64,000 bases of DNA from Candidatus Falkowbacteria bacterium. Its GTDB lineage: Bacteria > Patescibacteriota > Patescibacteriia > Patescibacteriales > Patescibacteriaceae. The notes below the pieces were generated by a model that saw only the letters and a program-made list of their open reading frames with translations, ran no database searches and was not told the origin of the DNA. Numbering within the stretch: position 1 is the stretch's first letter; the number at the start of each line of letters is the position of its first letter. This document shows, piece by piece, positions 6,047 through 15,765 of the stretch. The stretch covers positions 62,001 through 126,000 of the forward strand of contig CP065010.1 of the NCBI GenBank assembly GCA_016699775.1. The letters run 5' to 3'. The position numbers and the translations under genes were made by a program.

Positions 6047-8866
6047 ATGCCCTCCTCTTCGCGACCAAAAATTTCTCACAATTTTATAAAAATCAAAGGC
6101 GCTCGTGTCCATAATTTAAAAAATATTGACGTTGAGATTCCCCGAGATAAATTAGTTGTTATAACAGGACTGTCAGGATCAGGAAAGTCTTCTTTAGCCT
6201 TTGATACTATCTATGCTGAAGGACAACGTCGGTATGTTGAATCACTGTCTGCCTACGCTCGTCAATTTGTTGGCTTGATTGATAAGCCTGACGTTGATTT
6301 AATTGAAGGTTTATCGCCTGCTATTTCAATAGATCAAAAATCTACCTCTCATAACCCTCGTTCAACAGTTGGTACAGTAACAGAAATATATGACTATTTG
6401 CGATTGCTGTATGCACGTATTGGAATTCCGCATTGTCCAAATTGTGGTGAAAAAGTTAAACCATACTCACTTGATGAAATTATTAATCAAATCAAAGATA
6501 AGTGTGCAAACTGCGAAGTAATTATTTTAGCGCCAATTATACGTGATAAAAAAGGAGAGCATAAAAGTGTTTTACCAAGTATTCAACGAGCCGGTTTTAG
6601 TAGATTACGATTTGATGGGATTATTTATACTCTTGAAGAATTTGAAGATTTAACAGTTGATAAACAAAAACGTCATAGCCTTGAGATTGTTATTGATCGA
6701 GTAATGGTAACAAAAGACAAAGAAGATATTTCTCGTTTAACTGAAGGAGTTGAAAGAGCCTTGGATTTAGGTGAGGGAATTGTCTATATATATCAAGTTA
6801 AAGAAGAAACCGAGAAAATGTATTCTCGTCTTTTAGCTTGTCCAAAATGTGGCTTAACGATTATGGAACCAGAGCCACATAACTTTTCGTTTAATTCACC
6901 ACACGGAGCTTGTACTGATTGTTCAGGACTAGGAACAAAACTAGAAATTGATCCAGATTTAGTTTTTAATGAAAAACTAACAATTGCTCAAGGCGGTGTT
7001 AAGCCTTGGATATATAACAATGTAAATGGACAGATGTGGTTAATGAAACAATTAGGCACAGCTGCCATGAAATATGATTTTGATTTAAATACCCCAATAG
7101 CACAATTATCATCAAAACAAAGAAATATGATTTTGGTTGGTGATAAAGATGGTGTCTTTGAAGGCGTTGTCCCAAACTTAATGCGACGGTATCAGCAAAC
7201 AGAATCAGATTATATTCGTAAAGAGATTGAAAGCTATATGCGTGTGCTTGAATGCCCCGGCTGTCATGGTCAGCGTTTAAAACCAGAAAGTTTGGCAGTG
7301 AAAATTGCCGGACTTTCAATTCATGAAGCAACGATTAAATCTTTAGATGATTCAGCAATATTTTTTAAAGAATTAGAATCATCAAAAATACTTGGCGTAC
7401 GAGAAAAAAAGATTGCTGCTCAAATTTTGAAAGAAATAAATTTACGATTGAAGTTTTTACTTAACGTTGGTTTAAATTATCTAACTTTAGCTCGGGCTGC
7501 CAATACATTGTCAGGCGGAGAAGCACAACGTATTCGCTTGGCAACCCAAATTGGTTCGGCTTTGATGGGAGTGTTATATATTTTAGACGAGCCCTCAATT
7601 GGTTTACACCAAAGAGATAATGATAAATTAATTGAAACACTAAAAGAACTTCGAGATCTTGGGAATACGGTGATTGTAGTTGAGCATGACACTGCCACTA
7701 TGCTGGCTTCAGATTATATTATTGATATTGGACCTGGTGCTGGTGAGCATGGAGGAACAATCGTTGCCGCAGGAACACCGGCTCAGATTATGAAAACCTC
7801 AAAGTCATTAACAGGGCAGTATTTGAATGGAAAAAAATCAATCCCAGCTCCAAATAACTATCGACCTGGAAATGGACAGTTTATAAAAATTGTAAATGCT
7901 ACTGAACATAATTTAAAAAATATTACAGTTGATTTCCCGTTAGGTAAATTAATCGCAGTTACCGGTGTATCTGGTTCCGGTAAATCAACCCTAATTACGG
8001 ATATTTTGGCCAAAGCGTTAACTCATCATTTCTATCATGCCAAAGACTTACCAGGAAAACATGATCGGATTGAAGGTTTAAAGCAGTTGGATAAAGTTAT
8101 TGATATTGATCAATCACCAATTGGTCGAACACCTCGCTCTAATCCTGCAACCTACACAGGTTTGTTTACACCAATTAGAGATTTGTTCGCTGGACTCCCT
8201 GAAGCAAAATTACGAGGCTATCAGCCAGGACGTTTTTCTTTTAACGTGGTTGGTGGACGTTGTGAAGCTTGTTCAGGGGATGGAATTATAAAAATTGAAA
8301 TGCAATTTTTGCCTGATGTCTATGTTGAATGTGATGTTTGTCATGGACATCGATATCAGCGGGAAGTTTTGGAAATTCATTATAAAGAAAAAAATATAGC
8401 TGATGTTTTAAACATGACAGTTGAAGAAGCAATGTTTTTTTTCAAAAATTTGCCGGCCATTCACCAGAAACTTGCAACGTTGTTTGAGGTTGGCCTTGGC
8501 TATATTAAACTTGGACAATCAGCAACAACATTGTCTGGCGGTGAAGCCCAACGTATTAAATTAGCAACTGAACTTTCTCGTCGTCCAACTGGTCAAACAT
8601 TGTATATTCTTGATGAACCAACCACTGGTTTGCACTTTGAAGATATTCGTCGTTTGCTCGGAATTTTGAATCGTTTAGTTGATCGTGGAAATACAGTTAT
8701 GATTATTGAGCATAACTTAGATGTTATTCGTTCCGTTGATTGGATCATTGATCTTGGACCTGACGGTGGGAATAAAGGTGGTGAAATTGTTGCCACTGGC
8801 ACACCACGAGAAGTTGCAAAAAATAAAAAAAGTTACACTGGTCACTATTTATCTCACATAATGTAA
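6047..8866 (+). CDS. uvrA: UvrABC excision nuclease subunit A
   Basis: Damage-recognition ATPase of nucleotide excision repair, 939 residues, full length. It has two ABC modules: Walker [10 protein letters not shown] near residue 43 and GVSGSGKST near 639; ABC signatures [12 protein letters not shown] and [12 protein letters not shown]; and Walker B/H-loop segments [11 protein letters not shown] and [11 protein letters not shown]. Zinc-binding cysteine pairs occur in CPNCGEK (about 128), CPKCGL with CTDCSG, and CEACSGDG with CDVCHGH near the C-terminal half. No uvrB or uvrC is in the window. The gene has its own promoter and a very short leader. Confidence 0.98.
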   Translation: MPSSSRPKISHNFIKIKGARVHNLKNIDVEIPRDKLVVITGLSGSGKSSLAFDTIYAEGQRRYVESLSAYARQFVGLIDKPDVDLIEGLSPAISIDQKSTSHNPRSTVGTVTEIYDYLRLLYARIGIPHCPNCGEKVKPYSLDEIINQIKDKCANCEVIILAPIIRDKKGEHKSVLPSIQRAGFSRLRFDGIIYTLEEFEDLTVDKQKRHSLEIVIDRVMVTKDKEDISRLTEGVERALDLGEGIVYIYQVKEETEKMYSRLLACPKCGLTIMEPEPHNFSFNSPHGACTDCSGLGTKLEIDPDLVFNEKLTIAQGGVKPWIYNNVNGQMWLMKQLGTAAMKYDFDLNTPIAQLSSKQRNMILVGDKDGVFEGVVPNLMRRYQQTESDYIRKEIESYMRVLECPGCHGQRLKPESLAVKIAGLSIHEATIKSLDDSAIFFKELESSKILGVREKKIAAQILKEINLRLKFLLNVGLNYLTLARAANTLSGGEAQRIRLATQIGSALMGVLYILDEPSIGLHQRDNDKLIETLKELRDLGNTVIVVEHDTATMLASDYIIDIGPGAGEHGGTIVAAGTPAQIMKTSKSLTGQYLNGKKSIPAPNNYRPGNGQFIKIVNATEHNLKNITVDFPLGKLIAVTGVSGSGKSTLITDILAKALTHHFYHAKDLPGKHDRIEGLKQLDKVIDIDQSPIGRTPRSNPATYTGLFTPIRDLFAGLPEAKLRGYQPGRFSFNVVGGRCEACSGDGIIKIEMQFLPDVYVECDVCHGHRYQREVLEIHYKEKNIADVLNMTVEEAMFFFKNLPAIHQKLATLFEVGLGYIKLGQSATTLSGGEAQRIKLATELSRRPTGQTLYILDEPTTGLHFEDIRRLLGILNRLVDRGNTVMIIEHNLDVIRSVDWIIDLGPDGGNKGGEIVATGTPREVAKNKKSYTGHYLSHIM

Positions 8867-8904
8867 GAACACTTATTAATATAGTAGACCCACTTTCTTT
8901 ACTT

Positions 8905-8927
8905 ACGTACCGGCAGGTAGGCGGGGA
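8905..8927. repeat. Short GC-rich palindrome-like repeat
   Basis: CGTACCGGCAGGTAGGCGGG stands out in an AT-rich spacer between convergent genes. Its complement contains CTACCTGCCGGTACG, related to the ACCTGCCG that disrupts the tRNA-Met copy at 5121. It looks like a small dispersed genomic repeat. Confidence 0.5.
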
Positions 8928-8935
8928 TAATAGAA

Positions 8936-9643
8936 CTATTCGTTTAGGTGTTCTTTCTTGAAGGTTTTTTCAATATCTTGAAATGAGGTATTGTGTTTTT
9001 TTATATTAATATTTTTCTTGGACAGAGATCTACTTTTAATAAATTCATAAATTCCGGGAATGAACGAAATCAGAATAATTCCTAAAACAACAAATTCAAA
9101 ATTATCTTTTACAAACTGTAGTCCACCAAAAAAATAACCAGCAAACGTAAACGAGGTTACCCAAAGAAAAGCGCCAATTACATTATATAAAATAAATGTT
9201 TGGTAATGCATTTTTCCTATTCCGGCTACAAAAGGGGCAAAAGTTCTAACAATAGGCATAAAACGAGCAATAATAACGGCTTTTCCGCCATATTTTGTAT
9301 AAAAATCTCGGGTTTTTTCAAGGTAGGCTTTGTTAAAAAATCTTGAATTTTCTTTAGAAAATACTTTTGGTCCAAGATAGTGCCCCACCCAATAATTAAC
9401 CGTGTCACCAATAATAGCTGCAATTAACATTAAAAAATAGACTAGCCAAATATTAAGAAGCCCAGCTCCAGACAAGGTGCCAACGGAAAAGAGTAATGAA
9501 TCGCCAGGTAGAAAAGGAGTAATAATTAAACCGGTCTCAGCAAAAATTATTGCAAATAGTATTACATACACCCAGTGACCAAAAAGATTTATAATTTGGG
9601 TGAGATATGTATCAAAATGAATAAATAAATTTATAATTTCCAT
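8936..9643 (-). CDS. DedA-family membrane protein
   Basis: 235-residue integral membrane protein of the DedA/VTT group, proposed to act in lipid carrier recycling and membrane homeostasis. The family motif ETGLIITPFLPGDSLLF is at about residues 36-52, and KYGGKAVIIARFMPIVRTFAPFVAG matches the second conserved block with its essential arginines. About six hydrophobic segments are visible, followed by a basic cytosolic tail. It is the last gene of a minus-strand run, 24 nt after the phosphoesterase gene. Confidence 0.93.
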   Translation of the reverse strand: MEIINLFIHFDTYLTQIINLFGHWVYVILFAIIFAETGLIITPFLPGDSLLFSVGTLSGAGLLNIWLVYFLMLIAAIIGDTVNYWVGHYLGPKVFSKENSRFFNKAYLEKTRDFYTKYGGKAVIIARFMPIVRTFAPFVAGIGKMHYQTFILYNVIGAFLWVTSFTFAGYFFGGLQFVKDNFEFVVLGIILISFIPGIYEFIKSRSLSKKNINIKKHNTSFQDIEKTFKKEHLNE

Positions 9644-9667
9644 AGGATGTTTTGCGGTTCTAAATAG

Positions 9668-10156
9668 TTAAGCAGATATCGGAGTTTTTATTAATTCCGG
9701 GAGGGGTTTACCCATCTCCCAAACAGCAAATGTTGATGGTGAAGAAAATCCTCCAAGTGTTCCGGGGTTCATAATATGAGTTTTGTTTTTGCTTTCAATC
9801 CAGGGTTTATGTGTATGACCATAGAAAATTATATAATAATTTTTTAATAATAAATTTTCTATAAAATATGGTTCATGACATAAACCTATTTTTTTGTTAT
9901 TTATGATAACTTCTCCGGTTCGGCCTAGGTAAGTAATATTTTCTAAGGCAGGGAAAATTGAATCGTCAAAATTATCAGCATTACCTCTAATTAAATAGAT
10001 CGGTATTTTGATTGAATTTAAGATGATTAATGTATCATCATTGGTGACATCTCCACAACAAAGAATTGTTTCTATTTTGTTTTGCTGACAATAGACAGAA
10101 AAGGCTTGGGCGTACACTTCGTTATCATGTAGATCTGACATTATTGCAATTTTCAT
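9668..10156 (-). CDS. YfcE/MJ0936-type metallophosphoesterase
   Basis: Calcineurin-like phosphodiesterase, about 162 residues. The metal-binding motifs are in order: MSDLHDN, CGDVTND, RGNAD, FYGHTHKP and NPGTLG. Family members hydrolyse phosphodiesters; the physiological substrate is unknown. I start at the ATG at 10156 (MKIAIMSDLHD), one base after the upstream permease stop; a TTG three codons earlier would overlap that gene. It probably belongs to one operon with the permease, translin-like and PilB-like genes. Confidence 0.92.
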   Translation of the reverse strand: MKIAIMSDLHDNEVYAQAFSVYCQQNKIETILCCGDVTNDDTLIILNSIKIPIYLIRGNADNFDDSIFPALENITYLGRTGEVIINNKKIGLCHEPYFIENLLLKNYYIIFYGHTHKPWIESKNKTHIMNPGTLGGFSSPSTFAVWEMGKPLPELIKTPISA

Positions 10157-10157
10157 A

Positions 10158-11297
10158 TTATCCAAAAATTTCCCACAGTTGATACGTCATTCCAAGTAGT
10201 AGAAGTATTGTAACGCCATAGGCAACCAAGGGATTTATAGAAACTTTGAAGGGTGGTTTTTTTTCAGGTTTTGCTTTAACTCGTAGGCCTAAAAATATAT
10301 AAAAACTACCGAGCAGTCCCCCGGAGATTGCACCAGTTAAAGCAATGACTTTAGTAACATCACGAGCGCCAAGTGCATATAAAACCAAAGGAATTAGAAT
10401 AACAATTAGCCAAGCTAGATGTTTATTAATTCTATAATCCCAAATATACATTTCTTGAATTGATTCTGCAACGATAAAAAAAGAAGTTGTTACAGTCACC
10501 AAACCGATAATTAAAAGAATAGTATAGTAGAGAGGGTCAATAAATGAACCTAGGCCACCCAAAGCGTCGGGAGAAGTGGCAGATCCAGAAATAGAAGTAA
10601 CGATCACTGTAAAGAAAATCATTATGGCAATTGCCGAAATGATACCAACTCGTAGCGCACTGACAATTCGTTGTTTTTCTTTATTTAATAACATACAAAT
10701 ATCATTAATCGCGAGTGCACCGCCAACAGCAAATAAAACAGGACCATAGGCCAATAAAATATTACTACTGTTAAAAAATGTTATGTTAGTGATACTAGCT
10801 TGTCCTCCAGCTAAGGCGGCGATAATTAACAAAGAGCCAACTAAACCACCAGTTAATATTACTTCTACTCGGGTTACCCAGGCTAAGCCGAAATAAATTA
10901 TTAAGGCACGAAACGCTAGAAGTCCAACAGTATACTGAAATAGTGAACCGCCGAGATAGGGACTGACTAAGTGATACAAAAATTCTCCACCAATGATTGT
11001 GTAAGCCAGTAAGGCACCATAGCCTCCGAACATAGACAAAATAAAAATATATTTTTTACTTTTTATACCAAAATATTTTTCTGCGTAGCCTGGTAGTCGA
11101 TGTTGTTGTTTGGTGGACAAAACCACATTGGCATACACTGTATGAAACCAATGTTGGAAAAAACCAAGGACAATAAAATAACCGATAAGAGTAAACAGAC
11201 CTGTCTTGCTGGCTATATACGGTAAGGTAAACATACCAACACCAACAATTGAGCTAATTAAGATAGCTACAGCGGCAACATAATTTTTTGTAATCAT
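10158..11297 (-). CDS. Amino-acid permease-like membrane transporter
   Basis: 379-residue protein with about eleven hydrophobic helices. The N terminus AILISSIVGVGMFTLPY is the unwound first helix of the APC superfamily, closest in appearance to the hydroxy/aromatic amino-acid permease (tyrosine/tryptophan) group. The substrate cannot be deduced. It is 14 nt downstream of the translin-like gene and one base upstream of the phosphoesterase start, so translational coupling is likely. Uptake of host-derived amino acids would fit a reduced Patescibacteria metabolism, which is inference. Confidence 0.85.
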   Translation of the reverse strand: MITKNYVAAVAILISSIVGVGMFTLPYIASKTGLFTLIGYFIVLGFFQHWFHTVYANVVLSTKQQHRLPGYAEKYFGIKSKKYIFILSMFGGYGALLAYTIIGGEFLYHLVSPYLGGSLFQYTVGLLAFRALIIYFGLAWVTRVEVILTGGLVGSLLIIAALAGGQASITNITFFNSSNILLAYGPVLFAVGGALAINDICMLLNKEKQRIVSALRVGIISAIAIMIFFTVIVTSISGSATSPDALGGLGSFIDPLYYTILLIIGLVTVTTSFFIVAESIQEMYIWDYRINKHLAWLIVILIPLVLYALGARDVTKVIALTGAISGGLLGSFYIFLGLRVKAKPEKKPPFKVSINPLVAYGVTILLLLGMTYQLWEIFG

Positions 11298-11311
11298 AGA
11301 TGAATTCTTTT

Positions 11312-11887
11312 TTATTTTTCTTTATTTTGATGTCTGGAAATTTCGTATTGTAATTGCTCAAGTTTACGAAGATTATTTCGTGCTTGATCATATTTTGTTC
11401 GCAGATTACCAGTCATATCAAAATCAAGAAGTTCATCAACGATCATTTTACCGGCTGTTATTAAGCGCTTTGCTTCAGTAATATTTCCTTCAGAAATTAA
11501 ATTAGTAACCTTACGCACGAGCTCACCGGTAACATCACTGAGGGCTCCAAGATAGATATCAGCTTTGATCTCAATATTTTTTAGAGGAGAAATATTTTGT
11601 TTATTAATGACTGCATTAAGAAAAACTGCTTCTATGTATTCTTCTAAAGCTGCTTGAAAGGAGGGCTCAGGTACTATTCTTTCTTGACCATATTTTTTTA
11701 CAAGTTTTTCAAAATTTGATTGTAGCGTTTTTAATGTATTGCTTTGATTCTCACCTCGTTGCAGAGCAAATATTATTTTTTTTGCAGTATGCCCAAGTGG
11801 TGAGCTAGCGGAAATAATTTGCTGTCGGCTGACATTTTTTTGCTTATATGATTTTTTGAGAGAGGTGAGCCATGGTTTATTGAACAT
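11312..11887 (-). CDS. Translin/TRAX-family protein, predicted RNase
   Basis: 191 residues, all-helical. The block YLGALSDVTGELVRKVTNL followed by EAKRLITAGKMIVDELL and KYDQARNNLRKLEQLQYEI matches the translin/TRAX fold known from eukaryotes, archaea and some bacteria. EEYIEA at residues 82-87 matches the TRAX helix with two catalytic glutamates (E83, E86), and SDVTGE supplies D118 and E122, so all four acidic positions of the TRAX active site appear present. It is 18 nt after the PilB-like gene, which it follows in the operon. Predicted small-RNA or tRNA-fragment nuclease; the function is inferred from fold motifs only. Confidence 0.8.
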   Translation of the reverse strand: MFNKPWLTSLKKSYKQKNVSRQQIISASSPLGHTAKKIIFALQRGENQSNTLKTLQSNFEKLVKKYGQERIVPEPSFQAALEEYIEAVFLNAVINKQNISPLKNIEIKADIYLGALSDVTGELVRKVTNLISEGNITEAKRLITAGKMIVDELLDFDMTGNLRTKYDQARNNLRKLEQLQYEISRHQNKEK

Positions 11888-11905
11888 AGGTAAAATTAAT
11901 AATAA

Positions 11906-14900
11906 CTATAGTGCTACACGAAAAACTTCTTCCAAAGATGTTTCGCCAGCCAAGGCTTTAAAAATACCATCATGGATCATTAAAATAGAATTTTGATCAA
12001 GAGCAAGTTTTTCAATATCAAACTCTGTAACAGATTCAGCTTGAATTAATTTTTGCATATCACCGGTCATTGCCACAGCTTCATAAATTCCTACTCGTCC
12101 TTTATAGCCAAGCCCACCACATTTTTGACAGCCAACTGGTTCATAGAGCATCATTTCTTTTGGTATATCAAAAGGTGATTTATCCTTTAATTGATCAAGA
12201 TAGATATTTATTTTTTCTAATTGTTCTTTAGTCGGAGCCACGGTTTTTTTGCAACTTGGACAAAGTTTGCGAGCTAAGCGCTGGCCAATGGTACATTCAA
12301 TGGCACTGGATAGTAATGACTTTTCAATACCTAAACCGACAAAGCGAGCAATGGCTCCGGCAGCACTATTAGCATGAATAGTAGATAAAACTAAGTGACC
12401 AGTTAAAGCAGCTTCAACAGCGACTTTAGCCGTTTCGGCATCTCTAATTTCTCCTACCATAATTACGTTAGGATTTTGTCTAAGTAATGAACGCAGAGCG
12501 GAAGCAAAGGTATAGCCTTCTTCAGTATTAATTTGGGTTTGGACAATGCCTTCAAGATTATATTCAATCGGGTCTTCAATGGTAATAATTTTAATGCTTG
12601 GATTATTAAGAGTATTTAATAAACTATAGAGAGTTGTGGTTTTCCCAGAACCAGTGGGGCCTGTTGTGAAAATAATTCCTTTGGTCTTTTTTATTGAATT
12701 AGAAATAATATTAAAAGGGGTTGAGCTAATACCAAGGCCTTTCATATCAAGACTCTTGGCTTGGTTTGATAGCAATCTAATGGCGACTGTTTCACCATAC
12801 CCGCCAATAATAATTGATAGCCGACAATCAACTTTTTGTTCATCAGTAATTATCGCAAATCGACCATCGTAGGTAGCCTTTTTTAAATTTGTAGCAAAGC
12901 CAGCCGAGGTTTTTATTTCTCCAAGCAAAGGAATATAATACTCTTTGCTTAAAGAAGCAATGTCATATAATAAACCATCAATACGGTACCGAACTTTAAC
13001 ACTTGTTTCTGTTGGATCAATATTAACGTCGCTGGCTTCAGCGGCCAAGGCTCCAGCCATGACAATTGAAAGAATTTCATTTGTATGGTGGGAGGTTAAC
13101 ATTGAAGCATGATCAGCTGTTAGGTTGCTATTAATTTCTTTGCCAAGAGCAATTTGATCTTTATTCAGGGTAATACCACGGCCAATAGTTTTGGAAATAA
13201 CAATATCATATAAAGCGTCAACATATTCCATTTTCCCGGCTACTTTATAAACTTCTTCAAGACTGGTAATGCCTTCTAGGCATTTTAAAATACCATCTTG
13301 TAACATTGTTACCATGCCATTTTCAATTGCTTGTTCCAGAATTTTAAACGCCGGAGCATTAATTGCTGCCAACTCTTTGATGTTTTGCTTCATTAAAAGA
13401 ATTTCAAAAATACCAACACGTCCTTGATAACCAAGATTACTACATTTATCACAGCCAACTGCTTTGTAGATGGTTGGAAGAGTTTGCGGAACATCAATCT
13501 TTGATGAAGGGCTAATTACGGCTAAAATCTTTTTTATTTTTTCAATCTCAGCTGGAGCTAATTCTTGAGGAGTTTTGCAATGTGGACAGAGTTTTCTGAC
13601 TAAACGTTGTCCAATAATAGCATTGATTGAAGGACTTAATAGAAAAGGTTTAATGCCTAAATCTAGTAAACGAGGTATGGCACTGGCTGCATCGTTGGTG
13701 TGAATGGTGGATAATACTAAGTGGCCGGTTAAGGCTGCTCGGATACCAATTTCGGCTGTTTCTAGGTCGCGCATTTCACCAATCATAACGACATAAGGAT
13801 CTTGTCTAAGCACTGAACGCAAACCATTAGAAAAAGTATATCCCTTACTTTCATCAACTTGACTTTGATTAATATTTTCAAGTTGATATTCAATTGGATC
13901 TTCAAGCGTAATAATTTTGGTTCCAGGAACATTTAGATAATTAAGAGCCGAATATAAGGTGGTGGTTTTTCCAGAACCAGTTGGACCAGTTACTAAGATC
14001 AAGCCATTGGGTTTATTAATTTCTTCTTTGAGCTTTTCCAGATAATGAGATGATAGGCCCAAGGTATCAAATGATAATTTTACGGTATTAGAATGAAGTA
14101 AACGCATTACAACGCTTTCACCAAAAACCGTTGGCAGAAAAGAAGCTCGAACCGCAATATTTTCTTTTGAGGTAAAAATGGTGAATCGTCCTTCTTGAGG
14201 CTTATCTTCAATATTAATTTTTACTTTAGATAAAACTTTGAGACGTGAAATAATACGATGCCATTTCTCTTTTTCAATAACTGCCGCAGATTGTAGGGCT
14301 CCATCAACACGAAGTCGTATAACCACGCCTTTTTCCTCAGCTTCAATGTGGACATCGCTGGAATTTACTTTAAGAGCAGTGGCAATAAGTAAAACAATTA
14401 CCTCACTAATATTTACTTCGTTTATTTTAGTTGCCAAGCTTCTGAAATCATTTATCTCGGATTTGAATCGTTCTAGGCTCTGTTCATTAATTTCAACTCC
14501 TTCGGTTGGGGTTTGAATTTTTGGTAGATTTTTATACAGTGTCAAAGCATGATCTAGTCCTTGTCTTGAGACCAAATAGATTTGGTCATTTTTTGTAAAA
14601 AGTTGCGCTTCAAGCTCCCTAAGTTTTTTGTGGGTATCTGGTGCCAAAGGGTTTAGGGCTGCCAGTTTAAAATTCTGCCCATTAAAATAAAAACAAACAA
14701 CACCCAGAGCTCGAGCCTCCTCTTCTTTAATTAATCCAAGGGCCTCGTGTCCTATTGGAAAATTAATTAAATTAATATAAGGCACGCTCATAGTGGCAGC
14801 CTTCGAACTTGTCATTCGTTCAACATCGTGTTCTTGAATTTCGTGTTGTTTTTTTTCAAATTTTCCTTCAAGACTATCTTCATTAGTAGCATTCTCATCA

Positions 14901-14944
14901 CCACTATGGATTAAATCTTCAATGGATTGGATGTCGTCGCTCAT
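11906..14944 (-). CDS. Tandem-fused type IV pilus assembly ATPase (two PilB/GspE modules)
   Basis: 1012 residues, about twice the length of PilB/GspE. Two complete secretion ATPase modules occur in series. The first has Walker A GPTGSGKTTTLY near residue 320, Walker B MIGEMRD and a zinc motif CPHC...CDKC near 453-497. The second has GPTGSGKTTTLY near 763, GEIRDAET and CPSC...CQKC near 898-940. An N-terminal MshEN-like region (about 60-160) precedes module 1. The family energises pilus polymerisation as a hexamer at the inner membrane. No pilin or PilC gene is nearby. GEMRD replaces the usual GEIRD in module 1. Confidence 0.93.
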   Translation of the reverse strand: MSDDIQSIEDLIHSGDENATNEDSLEGKFEKKQHEIQEHDVERMTSSKAATMSVPYINLINFPIGHEALGLIKEEEARALGVVCFYFNGQNFKLAALNPLAPDTHKKLRELEAQLFTKNDQIYLVSRQGLDHALTLYKNLPKIQTPTEGVEINEQSLERFKSEINDFRSLATKINEVNISEVIVLLIATALKVNSSDVHIEAEEKGVVIRLRVDGALQSAAVIEKEKWHRIISRLKVLSKVKINIEDKPQEGRFTIFTSKENIAVRASFLPTVFGESVVMRLLHSNTVKLSFDTLGLSSHYLEKLKEEINKPNGLILVTGPTGSGKTTTLYSALNYLNVPGTKIITLEDPIEYQLENINQSQVDESKGYTFSNGLRSVLRQDPYVVMIGEMRDLETAEIGIRAALTGHLVLSTIHTNDAASAIPRLLDLGIKPFLLSPSINAIIGQRLVRKLCPHCKTPQELAPAEIEKIKKILAVISPSSKIDVPQTLPTIYKAVGCDKCSNLGYQGRVGIFEILLMKQNIKELAAINAPAFKILEQAIENGMVTMLQDGILKCLEGITSLEEVYKVAGKMEYVDALYDIVISKTIGRGITLNKDQIALGKEINSNLTADHASMLTSHHTNEILSIVMAGALAAEASDVNIDPTETSVKVRYRIDGLLYDIASLSKEYYIPLLGEIKTSAGFATNLKKATYDGRFAIITDEQKVDCRLSIIIGGYGETVAIRLLSNQAKSLDMKGLGISSTPFNIISNSIKKTKGIIFTTGPTGSGKTTTLYSLLNTLNNPSIKIITIEDPIEYNLEGIVQTQINTEEGYTFASALRSLLRQNPNVIMVGEIRDAETAKVAVEAALTGHLVLSTIHANSAAGAIARFVGLGIEKSLLSSAIECTIGQRLARKLCPSCKKTVAPTKEQLEKINIYLDQLKDKSPFDIPKEMMLYEPVGCQKCGGLGYKGRVGIYEAVAMTGDMQKLIQAESVTEFDIEKLALDQNSILMIHDGIFKALAGETSLEEVFRVAL

Positions 14945-15003
14945 ATAGCTATTATTTTATCATTTTATAGACCTTTATTCAATTATGATACAGCTTGAAA
15001 ATA

Positions 15004-15012
15004 TGGTATACT
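15004..15012 (+). promoter_or_regulatory. Extended -10 promoter for the hsp20 operon
   Basis: TGG followed by TATACT at 15007-15012, an extended -10 without a good -35, in the 150-bp divergent spacer between the PilB-like gene and hsp20. Confidence 0.45.
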
Positions 15013-15098
15013 TTAAGCAGAAAATGCTTTGATAAGTGGTATTTTTGATTTAATTGCAAATTATAAAAATTCGGGAAAATACCAAGCCTCAGTATTAT

Positions 15099-15557
15099 AT
15101 GAAGAAATTTTTTAAATTAATTGGACGAAATAATAATCAACCTACCTCTTTAGTGTTGCAGCCCACGGTCGAGCCAGATTATGAATGGCCCTTAATGAAT
15201 GAAGAGGAAGGTCAGTTGGCCGTAGATATCTATCAAACTGACGATTTTTTGGTTGTGAAATCAACTATTGCAGGGGCAACGGCTGATGATATTGAAGTAG
15301 CCCTTAACGAAGGATTGCTCACAATTAAAGGCCGTCGTGAATTATCAGAAATTGTCCCGGCAGATGCCTATTTATACCGTGAATGCTATTGGGGTAGATT
15401 TTCCAGATCAATAGTCTTGCCAATTGAGGTTAAAAGCGATAAGGTAAACGCCACTCTTGTTAATGGGGTCTTAACTATTAGTTTGCCCAAGGCACGAAGA
15501 TCCAAACAGACAACGATTAAAATTAAAGAAAATCAAGAAAAAGATTATGACGATTGA
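15099..15557 (+). CDS. Small heat-shock protein, Hsp20/alpha-crystallin family
   Basis: ATP-independent holdase chaperone, 152 residues from the ATG at 15099 (MKKFFKLIGRNN). The alpha-crystallin domain runs from about residue 42: AVDIYQTDDFLVVKSTIAGA, then DIEVALNEGLLTIKGRRE, then the C-terminal signature NATLVNGVLTISLPKA. A TTG start 15 codons upstream is open, but the ATG gives the normal short N-terminal arm. The stop overlaps the next gene's start by 11 nt, so the pair is translationally coupled. Confidence 0.92.
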   Translation: MKKFFKLIGRNNNQPTSLVLQPTVEPDYEWPLMNEEEGQLAVDIYQTDDFLVVKSTIAGATADDIEVALNEGLLTIKGRRELSEIVPADAYLYRECYWGRFSRSIVLPIEVKSDKVNATLVNGVLTISLPKARRSKQTTIKIKENQEKDYDD

Positions 15558-15765
15558 AACAACAATTAAAAGTAAAGATACGGAAACTATTTTGTTAGCA
15601 ACAGATGGTTCTGAAATACGATTGCCTACAACGCTCCTCCCACAAGATGTAGAAGTTGGCACGTCACTATGGGTGTCTTTAGATAAAGTGCCACCAGTAG
15701 AGCCAAGTCCAAAAGAAATTTTAAATGAGTTATTAGGTTCAGATCAGTATGAAGAGGCTGTCTAA
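15547..15765 (+). CDS. Small conserved-looking acidic protein
   Basis: 72 residues, not recognised. The first half (ILLATDGSEIRLPTTLLPQDVEVGTSLWVSLD) looks like a small beta-barrel that senses or binds a ligand, and the tail PSPKEILNELLGSD is helical. It overlaps hsp20 upstream and the VanW gene downstream (17 nt), so the three form one tightly coupled operon. The function is unknown. Confidence 0.75.
   Translation: MTIETTIKSKDTETILLATDGSEIRLPTTLLPQDVEVGTSLWVSLDKVPPVEPSPKEILNELLGSDQYEEAV

Noticed and set aside
1..8866. Alternative genetic code (TGA sense), as in some Patescibacteria
   Set aside because: Several genes end normally at TGA (for example tig at 1681-1683) and no conserved core protein is interrupted by TGA.
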